64,000 bases of DNA from Erysipelotrichaceae bacterium. GTDB taxonomy: Bacteria; Bacillota_I; Bacilli_A; Erysipelotrichales; Erysipelotrichaceae. The notes beneath the pieces were generated by a model. It ran no database searches and was not told where the DNA came from. It saw nothing but the letters and a program-made list of their open reading frames with translations. Of this stretch, positions 36,445 through 45,489 are shown piece after piece; within the stretch, counting starts at the first letter, position 1, and every line of letters starts with the position of its first letter. The stretch lies in contig JAFTCJ010000006.1 in the NCBI GenBank assembly GCA_017454765.1, positions 31,523 to 95,522 on the forward strand, written 5' to 3'. The position numbers were made by a program, and so were the translations under genes.

Positions 36445-37767
36445 ATGAAAAAACTTTTAAGTATCTTATTAGTTATGCTCATGGTCTTCACTCTTGTCGG
36501 ATGCGCTAAGAAGGAAGAAGCTCCGGCTGAAGAAGAAGGCGAAGGCAAAGTATTCCACATCTATGCTTGGAATGAAGAATTCAAAGGTTTCTTTGAGAAA
36601 TACTACACTGTACCGGAAGGCATTGAAGTAGTATGGACCATCGTACCGAACGAAGGAACACAGTATCAGGATGCTCTGGACCTGGCTCTTATGAATCAGG
36701 ACTCTGCAGAAGCTGATGAAAAAGTTGATATGTTCCTGGCTGAAGCTGACTACATCCTGAAGTATACGAATTCTCCGTACACACAGGACATCAAGGCATT
36801 AGGCGTTACTGATTTCTCCAACACTTACACTTACACTGTCGAAGCAGCTTCTGATGCTGACGGCGTTGTCAAGGGTGTCTCATTCCAGTGCTGCCCGGCA
36901 GGTATGATTTACCGCCGTTCCATCGCTGAAGATGTCTTAGGCACTTCTGATCCGGATGAAGTTCAGGCTCTTGTTTCTGACTGGACAAAATTTGACGAAG
37001 TCGCTGCAAAGTGTGCTGAAAAGGGTTACTACATGACTTCTTCTTATGCTGAAGATTACCGTGTATTCTCCAACAACACTTCCAGCCCCTGGGTTGACGC
37101 TAACAACAATCTGCAGATCGACCCGGCTATCCAGACTTGGATGGATCAGGCTGAAGCATATGTAAACAACGGCTATACGCTGACTTCCGGTGTTTGGGAT
37201 GCTCAGACGACTGAACAGGCTGCAAAAGACGGCAAGACATTCTGCTTCTTCGGACCTGCTTGGTACTACAACTTCTGCATGGGTCCCGCATTCGGCGACG
37301 ACGCTAAGGCAGCAGGCACTGACACAATCGGTGACTGGGCACTTGTTGAAGGTCCTCAGGCATTCTTCTGGGGCGGCACTTGGCTGTTAGCTGCTACAGG
37401 TTCTGACAACCCGACAATGGTAGCTGATGTCATGAACGCATTCATCAACAATGAAGAAGTCTGCGAAAATCTGATCAAGAACGAAGCACAGTTCACCAAC
37501 AACCAGAAGATCAACAACAAGTATGCTGAAGATCCTGATTTCGGTAATGCTTACTTAGGCGGTCAGAACGATACAGCTGTCTTCGCAAAAGGCGCTAAGA
37601 ACATCAAGTTCCAGAACCAGACTATCTATGATCAGGGATGCAACGAAAGCATTCAGACTTACTTCGTTGAGTATCTCCAGGGCAACGTAACCAAGGAAGA
37701 AGCTCTCAGCAACTTCTACAAGGCTCTGAAAGAGAAATACCCTGCAATCAACGTACCGGAAGCTTAA
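36445..37767 (+). CDS. ABC transporter sugar-binding lipoprotein
   Basis: A 440-residue extracellular solute-binding protein. Seen: signal MKKLLSILLVMLMVFTLVGC with lipobox LVGC, an acidic linker (EEAPAEEEGEGK), then a family 1 binding-protein fold with many aromatic residues (SWxxAxx-type segments such as GGTWLLAATGS) for stacking on sugars. Codon use is more biased to GCT/GAA than its neighbours, consistent with high expression. A stable hairpin right after the stop would lower read-through into the permease genes, keeping binding protein in excess. The substrate is inferred as cellobiose/cellodextrin or another beta-glucoside from the GH94 and GH5 genes nearby. Confidence 0.92.
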   Translation: MKKLLSILLVMLMVFTLVGCAKKEEAPAEEEGEGKVFHIYAWNEEFKGFFEKYYTVPEGIEVVWTIVPNEGTQYQDALDLALMNQDSAEADEKVDMFLAEADYILKYTNSPYTQDIKALGVTDFSNTYTYTVEAASDADGVVKGVSFQCCPAGMIYRRSIAEDVLGTSDPDEVQALVSDWTKFDEVAAKCAEKGYYMTSSYAEDYRVFSNNTSSPWVDANNNLQIDPAIQTWMDQAEAYVNNGYTLTSGVWDAQTTEQAAKDGKTFCFFGPAWYYNFCMGPAFGDDAKAAGTDTIGDWALVEGPQAFFWGGTWLLAATGSDNPTMVADVMNAFINNEEVCENLIKNEAQFTNNQKINNKYAEDPDFGNAYLGGQNDTAVFAKGAKNIKFQNQTIYDQGCNESIQTYFVEYLQGNVTKEEALSNFYKALKEKYPAINVPEA

Positions 37768-37789
37768 TTATCGGTATTTTAAAGAAAAC

Positions 37790-37825
37790 ACTGTGGCAGG
37801 GATAACACTCTGCCACAGTTTTTTA
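37790..37825 (+). terminator. Partial terminator/attenuator between binding-protein and permease genes
   Basis: ACTGTGGCAG and CTGCCACAGT form a perfect 10-bp stem with a 10-base loop, followed by TTTTTT. It lies inside the operon, as is common for differential expression of binding proteins. Confidence 0.85.
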
Positions 37826-37882
37826 AACAAAGCACAGAAGGGGATTTCTTGCTTTGTTTAAGAATAAGGAAAGGAAAATCGT

Positions 37883-38824
37883 ATGGCAAAAGGAAATGAA
37901 AAAAAGCACCGCAAGTCGGTCAGCTATGCGAAGTGGGCTTATATCTTCATTACGCCCTTCTTCATCACATACATCCTGTTTACCCTGATTCCGCAGTTTC
38001 TGACCGTCTACAACAGTTTCTTTGAAAACTACCGCAACGGCCTGGAACAGGTCGGACCGAATTTTGTCGGTTTAGGCAACTACATCAGACTGCTGACACC
38101 GGACAAGAGCGGTACGATCGACTTCCTGCGTTATCTTGGCAACTCGCTGGCTATGTGGATCGCCGGAGCAGTCCCTCAGTTTCTGATCGCATTGCTGCTG
38201 GCAGTATTATTCACCAGTACCCGTCTGAACCTGAAAGGACAGGGCCTGGCCAAGACCATCATCTATATGCCGAACCTGATCATGGCTTCCGCATTCTCGA
38301 TGCTGGTATTCTCACTGTTCTCAAATGTCGGTCCAGTCAACAAGTTCCTGATCGAAGCAGGTATCCTGAAGGAATACTATAATTTCTTCGCTACCAAGAT
38401 CTCGGTCAGAACGATCATCGCTGCCATGAACTTCATCATGTGGTTCGGCAATACGACCATCGTGCTGATGGCAGGCATCATGGGCATCGATCAGAGTCTG
38501 TTTGAATCAGCAAACCTCGACGGTGCTGATTCCGTGCATGTCTTCTTCGATATCACGCTGCCGCTGCTGATGCCGATCCTGTCATATGCGCTGATTACTT
38601 CAATGATCGGCGGTATTCAGATGTTCGATGTTCCGCAGGTCATTTCCAACGGCAAGGGCACACCGAATATGACATCGACGACCGCCATCATGATGCTGAA
38701 CAACTACCTCGGTATCTCCAAGAACTATGGTATGTCAGGTGCTTTATCCGTACTGCTGTTCATCATCACCGGTATTCTCGGCATGTTTGTCTATCGCTCA
38801 TTGGCGAAACAGTATAAGGATTAG
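37883..38824 (+). CDS. ABC sugar transporter permease (MalF-like)
   Basis: A 313-residue inner membrane subunit with six helices. Seen: an N-terminal TPFFITYILFTLIPQF helix, and the cytoplasmic EAA-loop in the form ESANLDGADSVHVFFDITLP, which contacts the ATPase. AAAGGAAA precedes the start. It is followed after 9 bases by the second permease. It would form the translocation pore with that protein, energised by the MsmX-type ATPase encoded next. Confidence 0.95.
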   Translation: MAKGNEKKHRKSVSYAKWAYIFITPFFITYILFTLIPQFLTVYNSFFENYRNGLEQVGPNFVGLGNYIRLLTPDKSGTIDFLRYLGNSLAMWIAGAVPQFLIALLLAVLFTSTRLNLKGQGLAKTIIYMPNLIMASAFSMLVFSLFSNVGPVNKFLIEAGILKEYYNFFATKISVRTIIAAMNFIMWFGNTTIVLMAGIMGIDQSLFESANLDGADSVHVFFDITLPLLMPILSYALITSMIGGIQMFDVPQVISNGKGTPNMTSTTAIMMLNNYLGISKNYGMSGALSVLLFIITGILGMFVYRSLAKQYKD

Positions 38825-38833
38825 GAGGTCAAA

Positions 38834-39694
38834 ATGAATAACACCAATAAAAAAGCAAGGATCTCTCTGATCATCAGCCGTATCCTGGCATATGGCTTCG
38901 TCATTTTCCTGTGTTTCATGTGTCTGTTCTGCTTCATCCTGCTGATCCTGATGGCTTCCAAGTCCAATTCACAGATGCAGGGTGCATTCAACTTCAGATG
39001 GGGCGGACATTTCATGGAGAACCTCAGCAATGCCTGGAACGATTTCTCCATCAATATTCCGGTAGGCATGGTCAACAGCTTCATCGTGGCGATGAGCTCA
39101 TCTTTGCTGACGACGTATTTCTCAGCGTTAACTGCCTATGGCGTCCATGTCTATAATTTCAAGCTGAAGAATTTCATCTTTACTTTCATCATGGCGATCA
39201 TGATGATCCCGTCTCAGGTCTCGGCTGTCGGTTTCATCCAGCTGGCTTACAAGTTCGGTCTGACCAACAAGCTGTGGCTCCTGATCATTCCGAGCATCGC
39301 CGCTCCGGTCGTCTTCTTCTATATGAAGCAGTATCTGGAGAGCGTTCTGCCTCTGGAGATGGTTGAGGCTGCCAGGATCGACGGATCCAATGAATTCAGG
39401 ATCTTCAATGAGATCGTATTGCCGATCATGAAACCGGCTGTAGCCGTACAGATGATCTTCTCATTCGTATCGTCATGGAACAACTTCTTCATGCCGGCAT
39501 TGCTGCTGACGAAGGAAAAATACAAGACAGTTCCGATCATGATCGCAAACCTGCGTTCAGCGGACTATTCCAAATTTGACCAGGGTAAGGTATTCATGTT
39601 TATCCTGCTGGCGATCCTGCCGGTCATGGTCGTGTATACGATTCTGTCAAAATCGATTATCAAGGGTGTCACTTCAGGAAGTGTGAAAGGTTAG
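38834..39694 (+). CDS. ABC sugar transporter permease (MalG-like)
   Basis: A 286-residue permease with six helices. Seen: the EAA-loop EAARIDGSNEFRIFNEIVLP, and the typical family start (ISRILAYGFVIFLCFMCLFC) and C-terminal VKG. AGGAGG lies just before the ATG. It pairs with the MalF-like subunit, and the ATPase gene follows after 9 bases. Confidence 0.95.
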   Translation: MNNTNKKARISLIISRILAYGFVIFLCFMCLFCFILLILMASKSNSQMQGAFNFRWGGHFMENLSNAWNDFSINIPVGMVNSFIVAMSSSLLTTYFSALTAYGVHVYNFKLKNFIFTFIMAIMMIPSQVSAVGFIQLAYKFGLTNKLWLLIIPSIAAPVVFFYMKQYLESVLPLEMVEAARIDGSNEFRIFNEIVLPIMKPAVAVQMIFSFVSSWNNFFMPALLLTKEKYKTVPIMIANLRSADYSKFDQGKVFMFILLAILPVMVVYTILSKSIIKGVTSGSVKG

Positions 39695-39703
39695 GGATAA
39701 AAT

Positions 39704-40858
39704 ATGTCAGATGTTAAATTGATCAATATCAAGAAAGTATATCCGTTTACGGAAAGCAGAAAAGATCAGAAAGAAAATAAGAAAGGCAATCTTCAGATCA
39801 CCAAGGAAGGCGTCGTCGCTGTTCAGGAATTCAATCTGGATATTGCTGATAAGGAATTCATCGTGCTTGTCGGTCCTTCCGGCTGCGGCAAATCTACGAC
39901 TTTAAGAATGGTTGCAGGTCTTGAGGAGATCTCTTCCGGCGAACTGTACATCGACGGTGAATACATGAACGATGTCGCTCCGAAAGACAGAGATATCGCC
40001 ATGGTCTTCCAGTCCTATGCGCTTTATCCGCATATGACAGTCTATGACAATATGGCATATTCCCTCAAGATCAAGCACACTCCCAAAGATGAGATCGACC
40101 GCAAGGTCAGGGAAGCGGCAGAGATCTTAGATATCACCCAATATCTCAAGAGAAAGCCGAAAGCCTTATCCGGCGGTCAGAGACAGCGTGTTGCGATCGG
40201 ACGTGCCATCGTCAGAAATCCGAAAGTCCTGCTGATGGATGAGCCCTTGTCCAACCTGGATGCCAAGCTGCGTAACCAGATGAGAGCTGAGATCATCAAG
40301 CTCAGACAGCGTATCAATACGACTTTCATCTATGTCACGCACGACCAGACGGAAGCCATGACTTTAGGCGACCGTATCGTTGTCATGAGGGATGGTTTCA
40401 TCCAGCAGATCGGTACTCCGCAGGAAGTCTATGATCATCCGAGAAACCTCTTTGTTTCAGGCTTCATCGGTACTCCGCAGATGAACTATTTCGATGCGAA
40501 ACTGATCAAGGAAAATGGCAAGTATGCAGTCGTTTCCGACGGCTATAAAGTTGTCCTGGCAGAAGAGAAACAGGAAAGACTGGCAGCCAAGAACGTTGAG
40601 GAACAGGATGTCATCTTAGGTGTCAGACCTGATCATATCGTCTTAGGCGAAGGCGGCATCGTCGGCAAGGTCGATGTTTCCGAACTGATGGGACCTTCCT
40701 GCCACTTACATATGACGGTAGGTGACAAAGATGTCATCGCCATCGTTCCGACCGAAGGCAAGGCAGTCGACTACATGGGCAAAGAAGTACCACTGACCTT
40801 CAACGGCAGTGTCTGCCATGTATTCTCGAAAGAGAATGAAATGAATCTGGAATTCTGA
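39704..40858 (+). CDS. ABC sugar transporter ATPase (MsmX/UgpC type)
   Basis: A 384-residue nucleotide-binding subunit. Seen: Walker [22 protein letters not shown]-loop [16 protein letters not shown], signature [15 protein letters not shown], Walker [18 protein letters not shown]-loop VTHDQTEAM, and a C-terminal OB/TOBE domain from about residue 245. An unusual insertion of about 20 charged residues ([20 protein letters not shown]) lies near the N-terminus before Walker A. In many Firmicutes such an ATPase serves several sugar importers; here it is encoded with its permeases. Confidence 0.95.
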   Translation: MSDVKLINIKKVYPFTESRKDQKENKKGNLQITKEGVVAVQEFNLDIADKEFIVLVGPSGCGKSTTLRMVAGLEEISSGELYIDGEYMNDVAPKDRDIAMVFQSYALYPHMTVYDNMAYSLKIKHTPKDEIDRKVREAAEILDITQYLKRKPKALSGGQRQRVAIGRAIVRNPKVLLMDEPLSNLDAKLRNQMRAEIIKLRQRINTTFIYVTHDQTEAMTLGDRIVVMRDGFIQQIGTPQEVYDHPRNLFVSGFIGTPQMNYFDAKLIKENGKYAVVSDGYKVVLAEEKQERLAAKNVEEQDVILGVRPDHIVLGEGGIVGKVDVSELMGPSCHLHMTVGDKDVIAIVPTEGKAVDYMGKEVPLTFNGSVCHVFSKENEMNLEF

Positions 40859-40877
40859 TTTAATCACAGGAGTCATC

Positions 40878-41900
40878 ATGCGTGAACTGACGGGATATAT
40901 GCACGGGATCAACCTGGGAGGCTGGTTTTCCCAGTGTGACCACAGCAGCAAAAGATACGACTATTTCATCCGCAAGGACGATTTCCGCAGGATCGCGGAC
41001 TGGGGTTTTGATCATGTGCGTATCCCGGTGGATTACGAACTGATACTTCATAATAAATTTGATTTCAGGGAAGACGGTTTTATCAGACTGGAGAACTGTA
41101 TCCGCTGGAGCAGAGAAAACAATCTCAATATGATCCTGGATCTGCATAAGACACCCGGTTTCAGTTTCGATGCCGGGGAGGAAGAGGACGGATTTTTTGA
41201 GGATGAGAATTACCAGACGCTGTTCTACCGGATCTGGGCTGAATTCGCCAGACGCTTCGGTTCTTATGAGCATCTGAGTTTCGAACTGCTCAATGAAGTA
41301 TCCGACGCAAAATACTGTCAGAAATGGAATCAGATCATCAGGGAAGCGATCATGACGATCAGGGAATATGCCCCTGAGATCAATATCCTGGTAGGCGGCT
41401 ATCACAACAATTCCGTTCAGGCGATCAAAGACCTGGACGATCCTTATGACAGACATGTCATCTACAATTTCCACTGCTACAATCCGCTGGTCTTCACCCA
41501 TCAGGGTGCCTACTGGATCCCGAAGATGGATACAACGTTTCGTACCGGCTTCAGGCACAGCTATGACGAATACCGGGAACTCAGTGAGGATCAGATCGAT
41601 GCCGGCTTTGAAGATTTCTTCCCTGAAGAAAACAAGATCATCGATACTTCGTATTTTGAAGAACTTTTCAAGGAAGCAATTGAGATCGCGCAGGAAAAAG
41701 ATGTCCCGCTGTATTGCGGAGAATACGGTGTTATCGATCTGGCAGATCCAGACGAGACACTGGAATGGTACAGATGTATCCATGAGATATTTGAGAAATA
41801 TCACATCGGCAGAGCGATGTGGTCTTATAAGGAGATGGATTTCGGACTGGTGGAAGCCCATTACGATCCGATCCGCAGACAATTACTGGAGTTGAAATAG
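40878..41900 (+). CDS. Glycoside hydrolase family 5, cytoplasmic
   Basis: A 340-residue enzyme without a signal peptide, unlike the GH5 lipoprotein in the other arm. Seen: MHGINLGGWFSQC near the start, DHVRIPVDYE, the acid/base Glu in FELLNEVSDAKY, HCYNPLVFTHQ, and the nucleophile Glu in PLYCGEYGVIDL, with RAMWSYKEMDFGL near the end. This matches exo-beta-glucanase/beta-glucosidase-like GH5 proteins acting on imported oligosaccharides. AGGAG lies 7 bases before the ATG. It lies between the ATPase and regulator genes, 3 bases before the latter. Confidence 0.9.
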   Translation: MRELTGYMHGINLGGWFSQCDHSSKRYDYFIRKDDFRRIADWGFDHVRIPVDYELILHNKFDFREDGFIRLENCIRWSRENNLNMILDLHKTPGFSFDAGEEEDGFFEDENYQTLFYRIWAEFARRFGSYEHLSFELLNEVSDAKYCQKWNQIIREAIMTIREYAPEINILVGGYHNNSVQAIKDLDDPYDRHVIYNFHCYNPLVFTHQGAYWIPKMDTTFRTGFRHSYDEYRELSEDQIDAGFEDFFPEENKIIDTSYFEELFKEAIEIAQEKDVPLYCGEYGVIDLADPDETLEWYRCIHEIFEKYHIGRAMWSYKEMDFGLVEAHYDPIRRQLLELK

Positions 41901-41903
41901 AAT

Positions 41904-42911
41904 ATGGTTTCGATCAAGGATATCGCAAAGGAATGCGGCGTATCGGTGGCAACCGTTTCAAAGGCGCTGAACGATCACAACGACATTTCAGATGCGACCA
42001 AAGATAAAGTTAAAAAGACAGCGAAGCGTCTCGGTTATACGACCAATGTTTCTGCCAGAGCTTTGAAGACCAATAAAACCTATAATCTGGGTGTTCTGTT
42101 TGCGGATGAGCGTGCGGGACTCGGCCACGAGTATTTCTCCATGATCCTGGAAAGTTTCCAGAAGGAAGCGGAGAAAGACGGCTATGACATCACTTTCATC
42201 AATCACGCGATCGCCGGCAAAAAGACCACGTATCTCAAACATGTCGAATACCGCAATCTGGACGGCATCGCCATCATGACAGCTGATTTCAATGATCCGG
42301 AGATCATCGAACTGGCACAGTCCAGCTATCCGGTGGTCATCATCGACTATGTCATGGACAGGTGTGCGTCTGTGCTTTCGGACAACACCAAGGGTCTGGA
42401 ATCCATCGTCAGATATGCCTATGAGATGGGTCACAGAAAGATTGCTTTCATCTGCGGTGACAATACCGGGGTGACGCGTGAGCGTGTCAGTGCTTTCTTT
42501 TCCACCAGCAGACAGCTGGGTCTGAATATTCCGGATGAGTATTTCCTGGAAGGTCATTACCATGACATCATGGACTGCAAGCAGAAGACCGCAAAGCTGC
42601 TGGATCTTTACGATCCTCCCACACTGATCATCTTCCCCGATGATTATTCCTATATCGGCGGTCTTGAGGAGATCAGCAGCAGAGGACTGAGCATTCCCAA
42701 TGATATTTCCGCTGTCGGCTATGACGGCATCAATATGGCCAAGATCATGCGTCTGACGACATATGAGCAGAACACAAAGCAGCTGGGTGAACTGGCTTCC
42801 AGAAAACTGCTGCAGCTGATCAACGAACCTGATCTTCCGCCCGAAAGAGTCATCGTCAGTGGTAAAATGTTGATAGGAACAACTGTGAAAAATCTCAATG
42901 GAGGAGAATGA
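41904..42911 (+). CDS. LacI family transcriptional regulator
   Basis: A 335-residue repressor. Seen: the N-terminal helix-turn-helix SIKDIAKECGVSVATVSKAL with hinge GYTTNVSARALKTNKT, then a periplasmic-binding-protein-like ligand domain (NLGVLFADE, VVIIDYVMDR, AFICGDNTG, SAVGYDGI). It probably controls both arms of the surrounding beta-glucan locus through the operators at 36.22-36.36 kb, with a cello-oligosaccharide or derivative as inducer; this is inference. It overlaps the mutarotase gene by about one codon. Confidence 0.94.
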   Translation: MVSIKDIAKECGVSVATVSKALNDHNDISDATKDKVKKTAKRLGYTTNVSARALKTNKTYNLGVLFADERAGLGHEYFSMILESFQKEAEKDGYDITFINHAIAGKKTTYLKHVEYRNLDGIAIMTADFNDPEIIELAQSSYPVVIIDYVMDRCASVLSDNTKGLESIVRYAYEMGHRKIAFICGDNTGVTRERVSAFFSTSRQLGLNIPDEYFLEGHYHDIMDCKQKTAKLLDLYDPPTLIIFPDDYSYIGGLEEISSRGLSIPNDISAVGYDGINMAKIMRLTTYEQNTKQLGELASRKLLQLINEPDLPPERVIVSGKMLIGTTVKNLNGGE

Positions 42912-43867
42912 TGAAACATATCATTGAAAACGAGTATCTGAAAGCGGAGATTTCCGAACTCGGTGCTACACTGACAAAGTTTATCGACAAGAAAAGCGGC
43001 ACGGATATCGTCCTCGGTTTCGAAAGCGATGAGGATTATCTGAAGTATTCCGGCTGCAATATCGGCGCCTCGATCGGCAGAAATGCCAACCGTATCGGCA
43101 ACGCTTGCTTTGAACTTAACGGAAAGAAGTATCAGCTGAGCGTCAACAACAACATGAATCAGCTGCACGGCGGCGGAGTCAACGGTTTTGCCTACAAGAT
43201 GTGGAAGACAGAGAAAGCAGATGAGAATGAAGTCGTCCTGTCATATTTCTCAAAAGACGGTGAAGAGGGCTTCCCCGGAAACCTGAATGCTGAAGTATCC
43301 TACAGGCTGGACGGAAGAAATCTGATTTTCTCTTTCAGGGGAGAATCCGATGAAGATACGATCTTCAACATGACCAACCATTCCTACTTCAATCTGGGCG
43401 ATGAGGACATCATGGAAGAATCGCTCTATATCAGCAGCGACAGGTATGCACCGGTCGATGAATATTCGCTGACATTGGATGAAGTCAGAGATACAGAAGA
43501 CACACCGTACGATTTCAGCAGATTCACAAAACTGAAAGACAATCTGAGCCAGCTGAAAGACGGCATCGACAACAACTATGTCTGGGAGGACATGGAAGAC
43601 AAGCTGATGGCTTCGCTCAGAAATGAGAAACTGCAGCTCAATGTCTGGTCCGATCTGCCGGATATGCATCTGTATACGTCGCAGCATCTCGGCGGACAGG
43701 AAGGCAAATACGGCAAGACGTATTATCCGTTCCTGGCTTTATGCCTGGAGTGCCAGTATTTCCCCAACGGAATCAATTACAAAGATCATTATCTGCTGCC
43801 GATCTTAAAGAAAGGCGAGCCGATGTCGCATTATATCCGCTATGAATTACTGAATACGGAGGAATGA
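42911..43867 (+). CDS. galM: Aldose 1-epimerase (mutarotase)
   Basis: A 318-residue enzyme interconverting alpha and beta anomers of hexoses. Start 42911 is preferred over ATG 42908 because GGAGG is then 6 bases away. Seen: GASIGRNANRIGNACF (substrate Arg), NNNMNQLHGGGVNGF (first His), FNMTNHSYFNLG (catalytic His), and a late segment LCLECQYFPNGIN with the catalytic-Glu-type position. In this locus it would re-equilibrate glucose released by phosphorolysis. It is directly coupled to the lacI-type gene. Confidence 0.92.
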   Translation: MKHIIENEYLKAEISELGATLTKFIDKKSGTDIVLGFESDEDYLKYSGCNIGASIGRNANRIGNACFELNGKKYQLSVNNNMNQLHGGGVNGFAYKMWKTEKADENEVVLSYFSKDGEEGFPGNLNAEVSYRLDGRNLIFSFRGESDEDTIFNMTNHSYFNLGDEDIMEESLYISSDRYAPVDEYSLTLDEVRDTEDTPYDFSRFTKLKDNLSQLKDGIDNNYVWEDMEDKLMASLRNEKLQLNVWSDLPDMHLYTSQHLGGQEGKYGKTYYPFLALCLECQYFPNGINYKDHYLLPILKKGEPMSHYIRYELLNTEE

Positions 43868-43869
43868 AA

Positions 43870-44397
43870 ATGGAACTGAATGAAGTGATGCAGAAAAGAA
43901 GAAGTGTCAGAAAGTATCTTGATGCGCAGATAAGTCAGGAAGAAATCAAGGAGATCATCCATGCTGCCCAGCTGGCACCGTCGTGGAAGAACTCCCAGAA
44001 CGGAAGATATTATGTTGCGTTGAGTGAAGAGGCGATCAGGACCGTCTATGATGCATTGCCGGATTTCAATCAGCGTTCCACCGTGAATGCCGCCTATATC
44101 ATCGCAGCTTTCAAGGAAAAGACTTCCGGTGCGATCAGGGACGGCGAGATGTCTGAAGAGGGAGACCTCTGGGGCGGATATGACCTGGGTTTGCAGAATG
44201 CATATCTTCTGCTCAAGGCCAGCGAAATGGGTTATGACACGCTGATCATGGGTCTGAGAGATACAAAGGCCTTAAGAGAATATTTCTCCATACCTGAGGA
44301 TGAGATCATCATGCCGGTCATCGCCATCGGCAAAAGAGATGGAGACGTGAACCTCAGACCCAGAAAAGATCTGAGCGAGATATTGAAGATCAGATAG
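43870..44397 (+). CDS. Nitroreductase family protein
   Basis: A 175-residue flavoprotein. Start 43870 is favoured by GGAGG 7 bases before it. Seen: the N-terminal FMN phosphate-binding RRSVRKYLD, the APSWKNSQNGRYYV segment, and GLQNAYLLLKASEMGYDTLI followed by IMPVIAIGKRDG. It is an oxygen-insensitive NAD(P)H-dependent oxidoreductase of small size. Its place at the end of the sugar operon has no obvious metabolic link. A terminator follows. Confidence 0.9.
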   Translation: MELNEVMQKRRSVRKYLDAQISQEEIKEIIHAAQLAPSWKNSQNGRYYVALSEEAIRTVYDALPDFNQRSTVNAAYIIAAFKEKTSGAIRDGEMSEEGDLWGGYDLGLQNAYLLLKASEMGYDTLIMGLRDTKALREYFSIPEDEIIMPVIAIGKRDGDVNLRPRKDLSEILKIR

Positions 44398-44421
44398 AAA
44401 ATACAGTCCGAAAATATCAGA

Positions 44422-44446
44422 AATGAGAAGAAATTCTCATTTTTTT
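44422..44446 (+). terminator. Terminator after the nitroreductase gene
   Basis: AATGAGAA and TTCTCATT form an 8-bp stem around GAAA, followed by TTTTT. It separates the sugar locus from the EssC-like locus. Confidence 0.88.
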
Positions 44447-44454
44447 ATGTCTTT

Positions 44455-45489
44455 TTGAAGAACTGTTTCTTTACGCTTTCTTTCAATACGACCCAGAAAC
44501 TGGGCGTATCGACAGGCAAGTACCGTAATTACAGGATACAGTTCAAAGATCTGGATTCTTCTTCATTTCATGCGCTGCTGAAATCGATGATCGAACCGAT
44601 CGCCGATACGGAAGAAGCAAGCATTCCCATCTGCAGGATCAAGGTTCCGATAAACGGTATTCCGGCTGCTTATCTGGAGATGGATCTGCTGGCAAAGCTC
44701 TATGCTTCGGGAAAGACGGAGATCGTTCTGTACAATTCCCACGAGATCGGATTTGAGACCAAAAACGGTCAGATCCGCTACATCAATGAAAATGATCATG
44801 ACATCAATTCCATCCTGCAGGCTTCGGCAAAAACAGTGCTGGGCGTCAATATGGGGATCGAGACAGCCGGTTTCCGTCTGGCCGATCTGGAACTGGACGG
44901 CGGTGTCAAGGCCCTGGTGAAGTCGACCCTGCATCTATACGATGAGTATGGCGATTACCGCTCTGTTTCCAGCGAGATCCCGTATTCGGGTCTCAATGAA
45001 CTTGCGGACAGTAATCCCGATGTACTGGTCTGCGGCGATCTTTCATTAAACTGGCTATTGGATCTGATCATCAACACATCGAAGACACAGATGAACAAAC
45101 TGGGTTTCAGCCGTTCGTATTCGATCCTGGATGAGGACGATCAGATCTTCGGCAATCTCCATCATCTGGAGAACGGTCACTTTGTAGAAAAATGTACAAG
45201 GGGGAAGCAGACAGCAATCCTCAATATGAATGAAGTGAAGTCGGACCGCATTGTGCTGGATTCCTATGCGGAAGTCATCAGCAGGCAAGGATCCTATACG
45301 ATCAGAGTCAAGTCTCTTCCAAGCGGCTACAGCAGGGACGATCTGATCTATTCCAGCGAGGATCCGGGTATCGCAGCTGTCAATAACGGTCTTATTACTG
45401 CCGTGTCACCGGGCAGCGTTAAGATCATCGTGGAGACAAAGGATGGAAAATACCGTTCCTATGTCAACATACTGGTGTCAACACAATGA
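44455..45489 (+). CDS. BIG2-domain protein of the EssC-like locus, unknown function
   Basis: A 344-residue protein. The only usable start in frame is TTG 44455, right after a terminator, so the true start is doubtful. Seen: no signal peptide and no membrane helix. The N-terminal ~250 residues match no family I know (IPICRIKVPINGIPAAYLEM; ADLELDGGVKALVKSTLHLY). The last ~80 residues are a bacterial Ig-like BIG2 domain (DDLIYSSEDPGIAAVNNGLI then TAVSPGSVKIIVETKDG). BIG2 domains are normally extracellular, so export by the adjacent EssC-like machine or a role at the membrane is possible. Its stop overlaps the start of the EssC-like gene by 4 bases. Confidence 0.65.
   Translation: MKNCFFTLSFNTTQKLGVSTGKYRNYRIQFKDLDSSSFHALLKSMIEPIADTEEASIPICRIKVPINGIPAAYLEMDLLAKLYASGKTEIVLYNSHEIGFETKNGQIRYINENDHDINSILQASAKTVLGVNMGIETAGFRLADLELDGGVKALVKSTLHLYDEYGDYRSVSSEIPYSGLNELADSNPDVLVCGDLSLNWLLDLIINTSKTQMNKLGFSRSYSILDEDDQIFGNLHHLENGHFVEKCTRGKQTAILNMNEVKSDRIVLDSYAEVISRQGSYTIRVKSLPSGYSRDDLIYSSEDPGIAAVNNGLITAVSPGSVKIIVETKDGKYRSYVNILVSTQ

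Noticed and set aside
40860..41882. 340-codon minus-strand ORF opposite the cytoplasmic GH5 gene
   Set aside because: The plus-strand frame has all GH5 motifs and a ribosome binding site. The minus frame has no recognisable protein or site and arises from codon bias.
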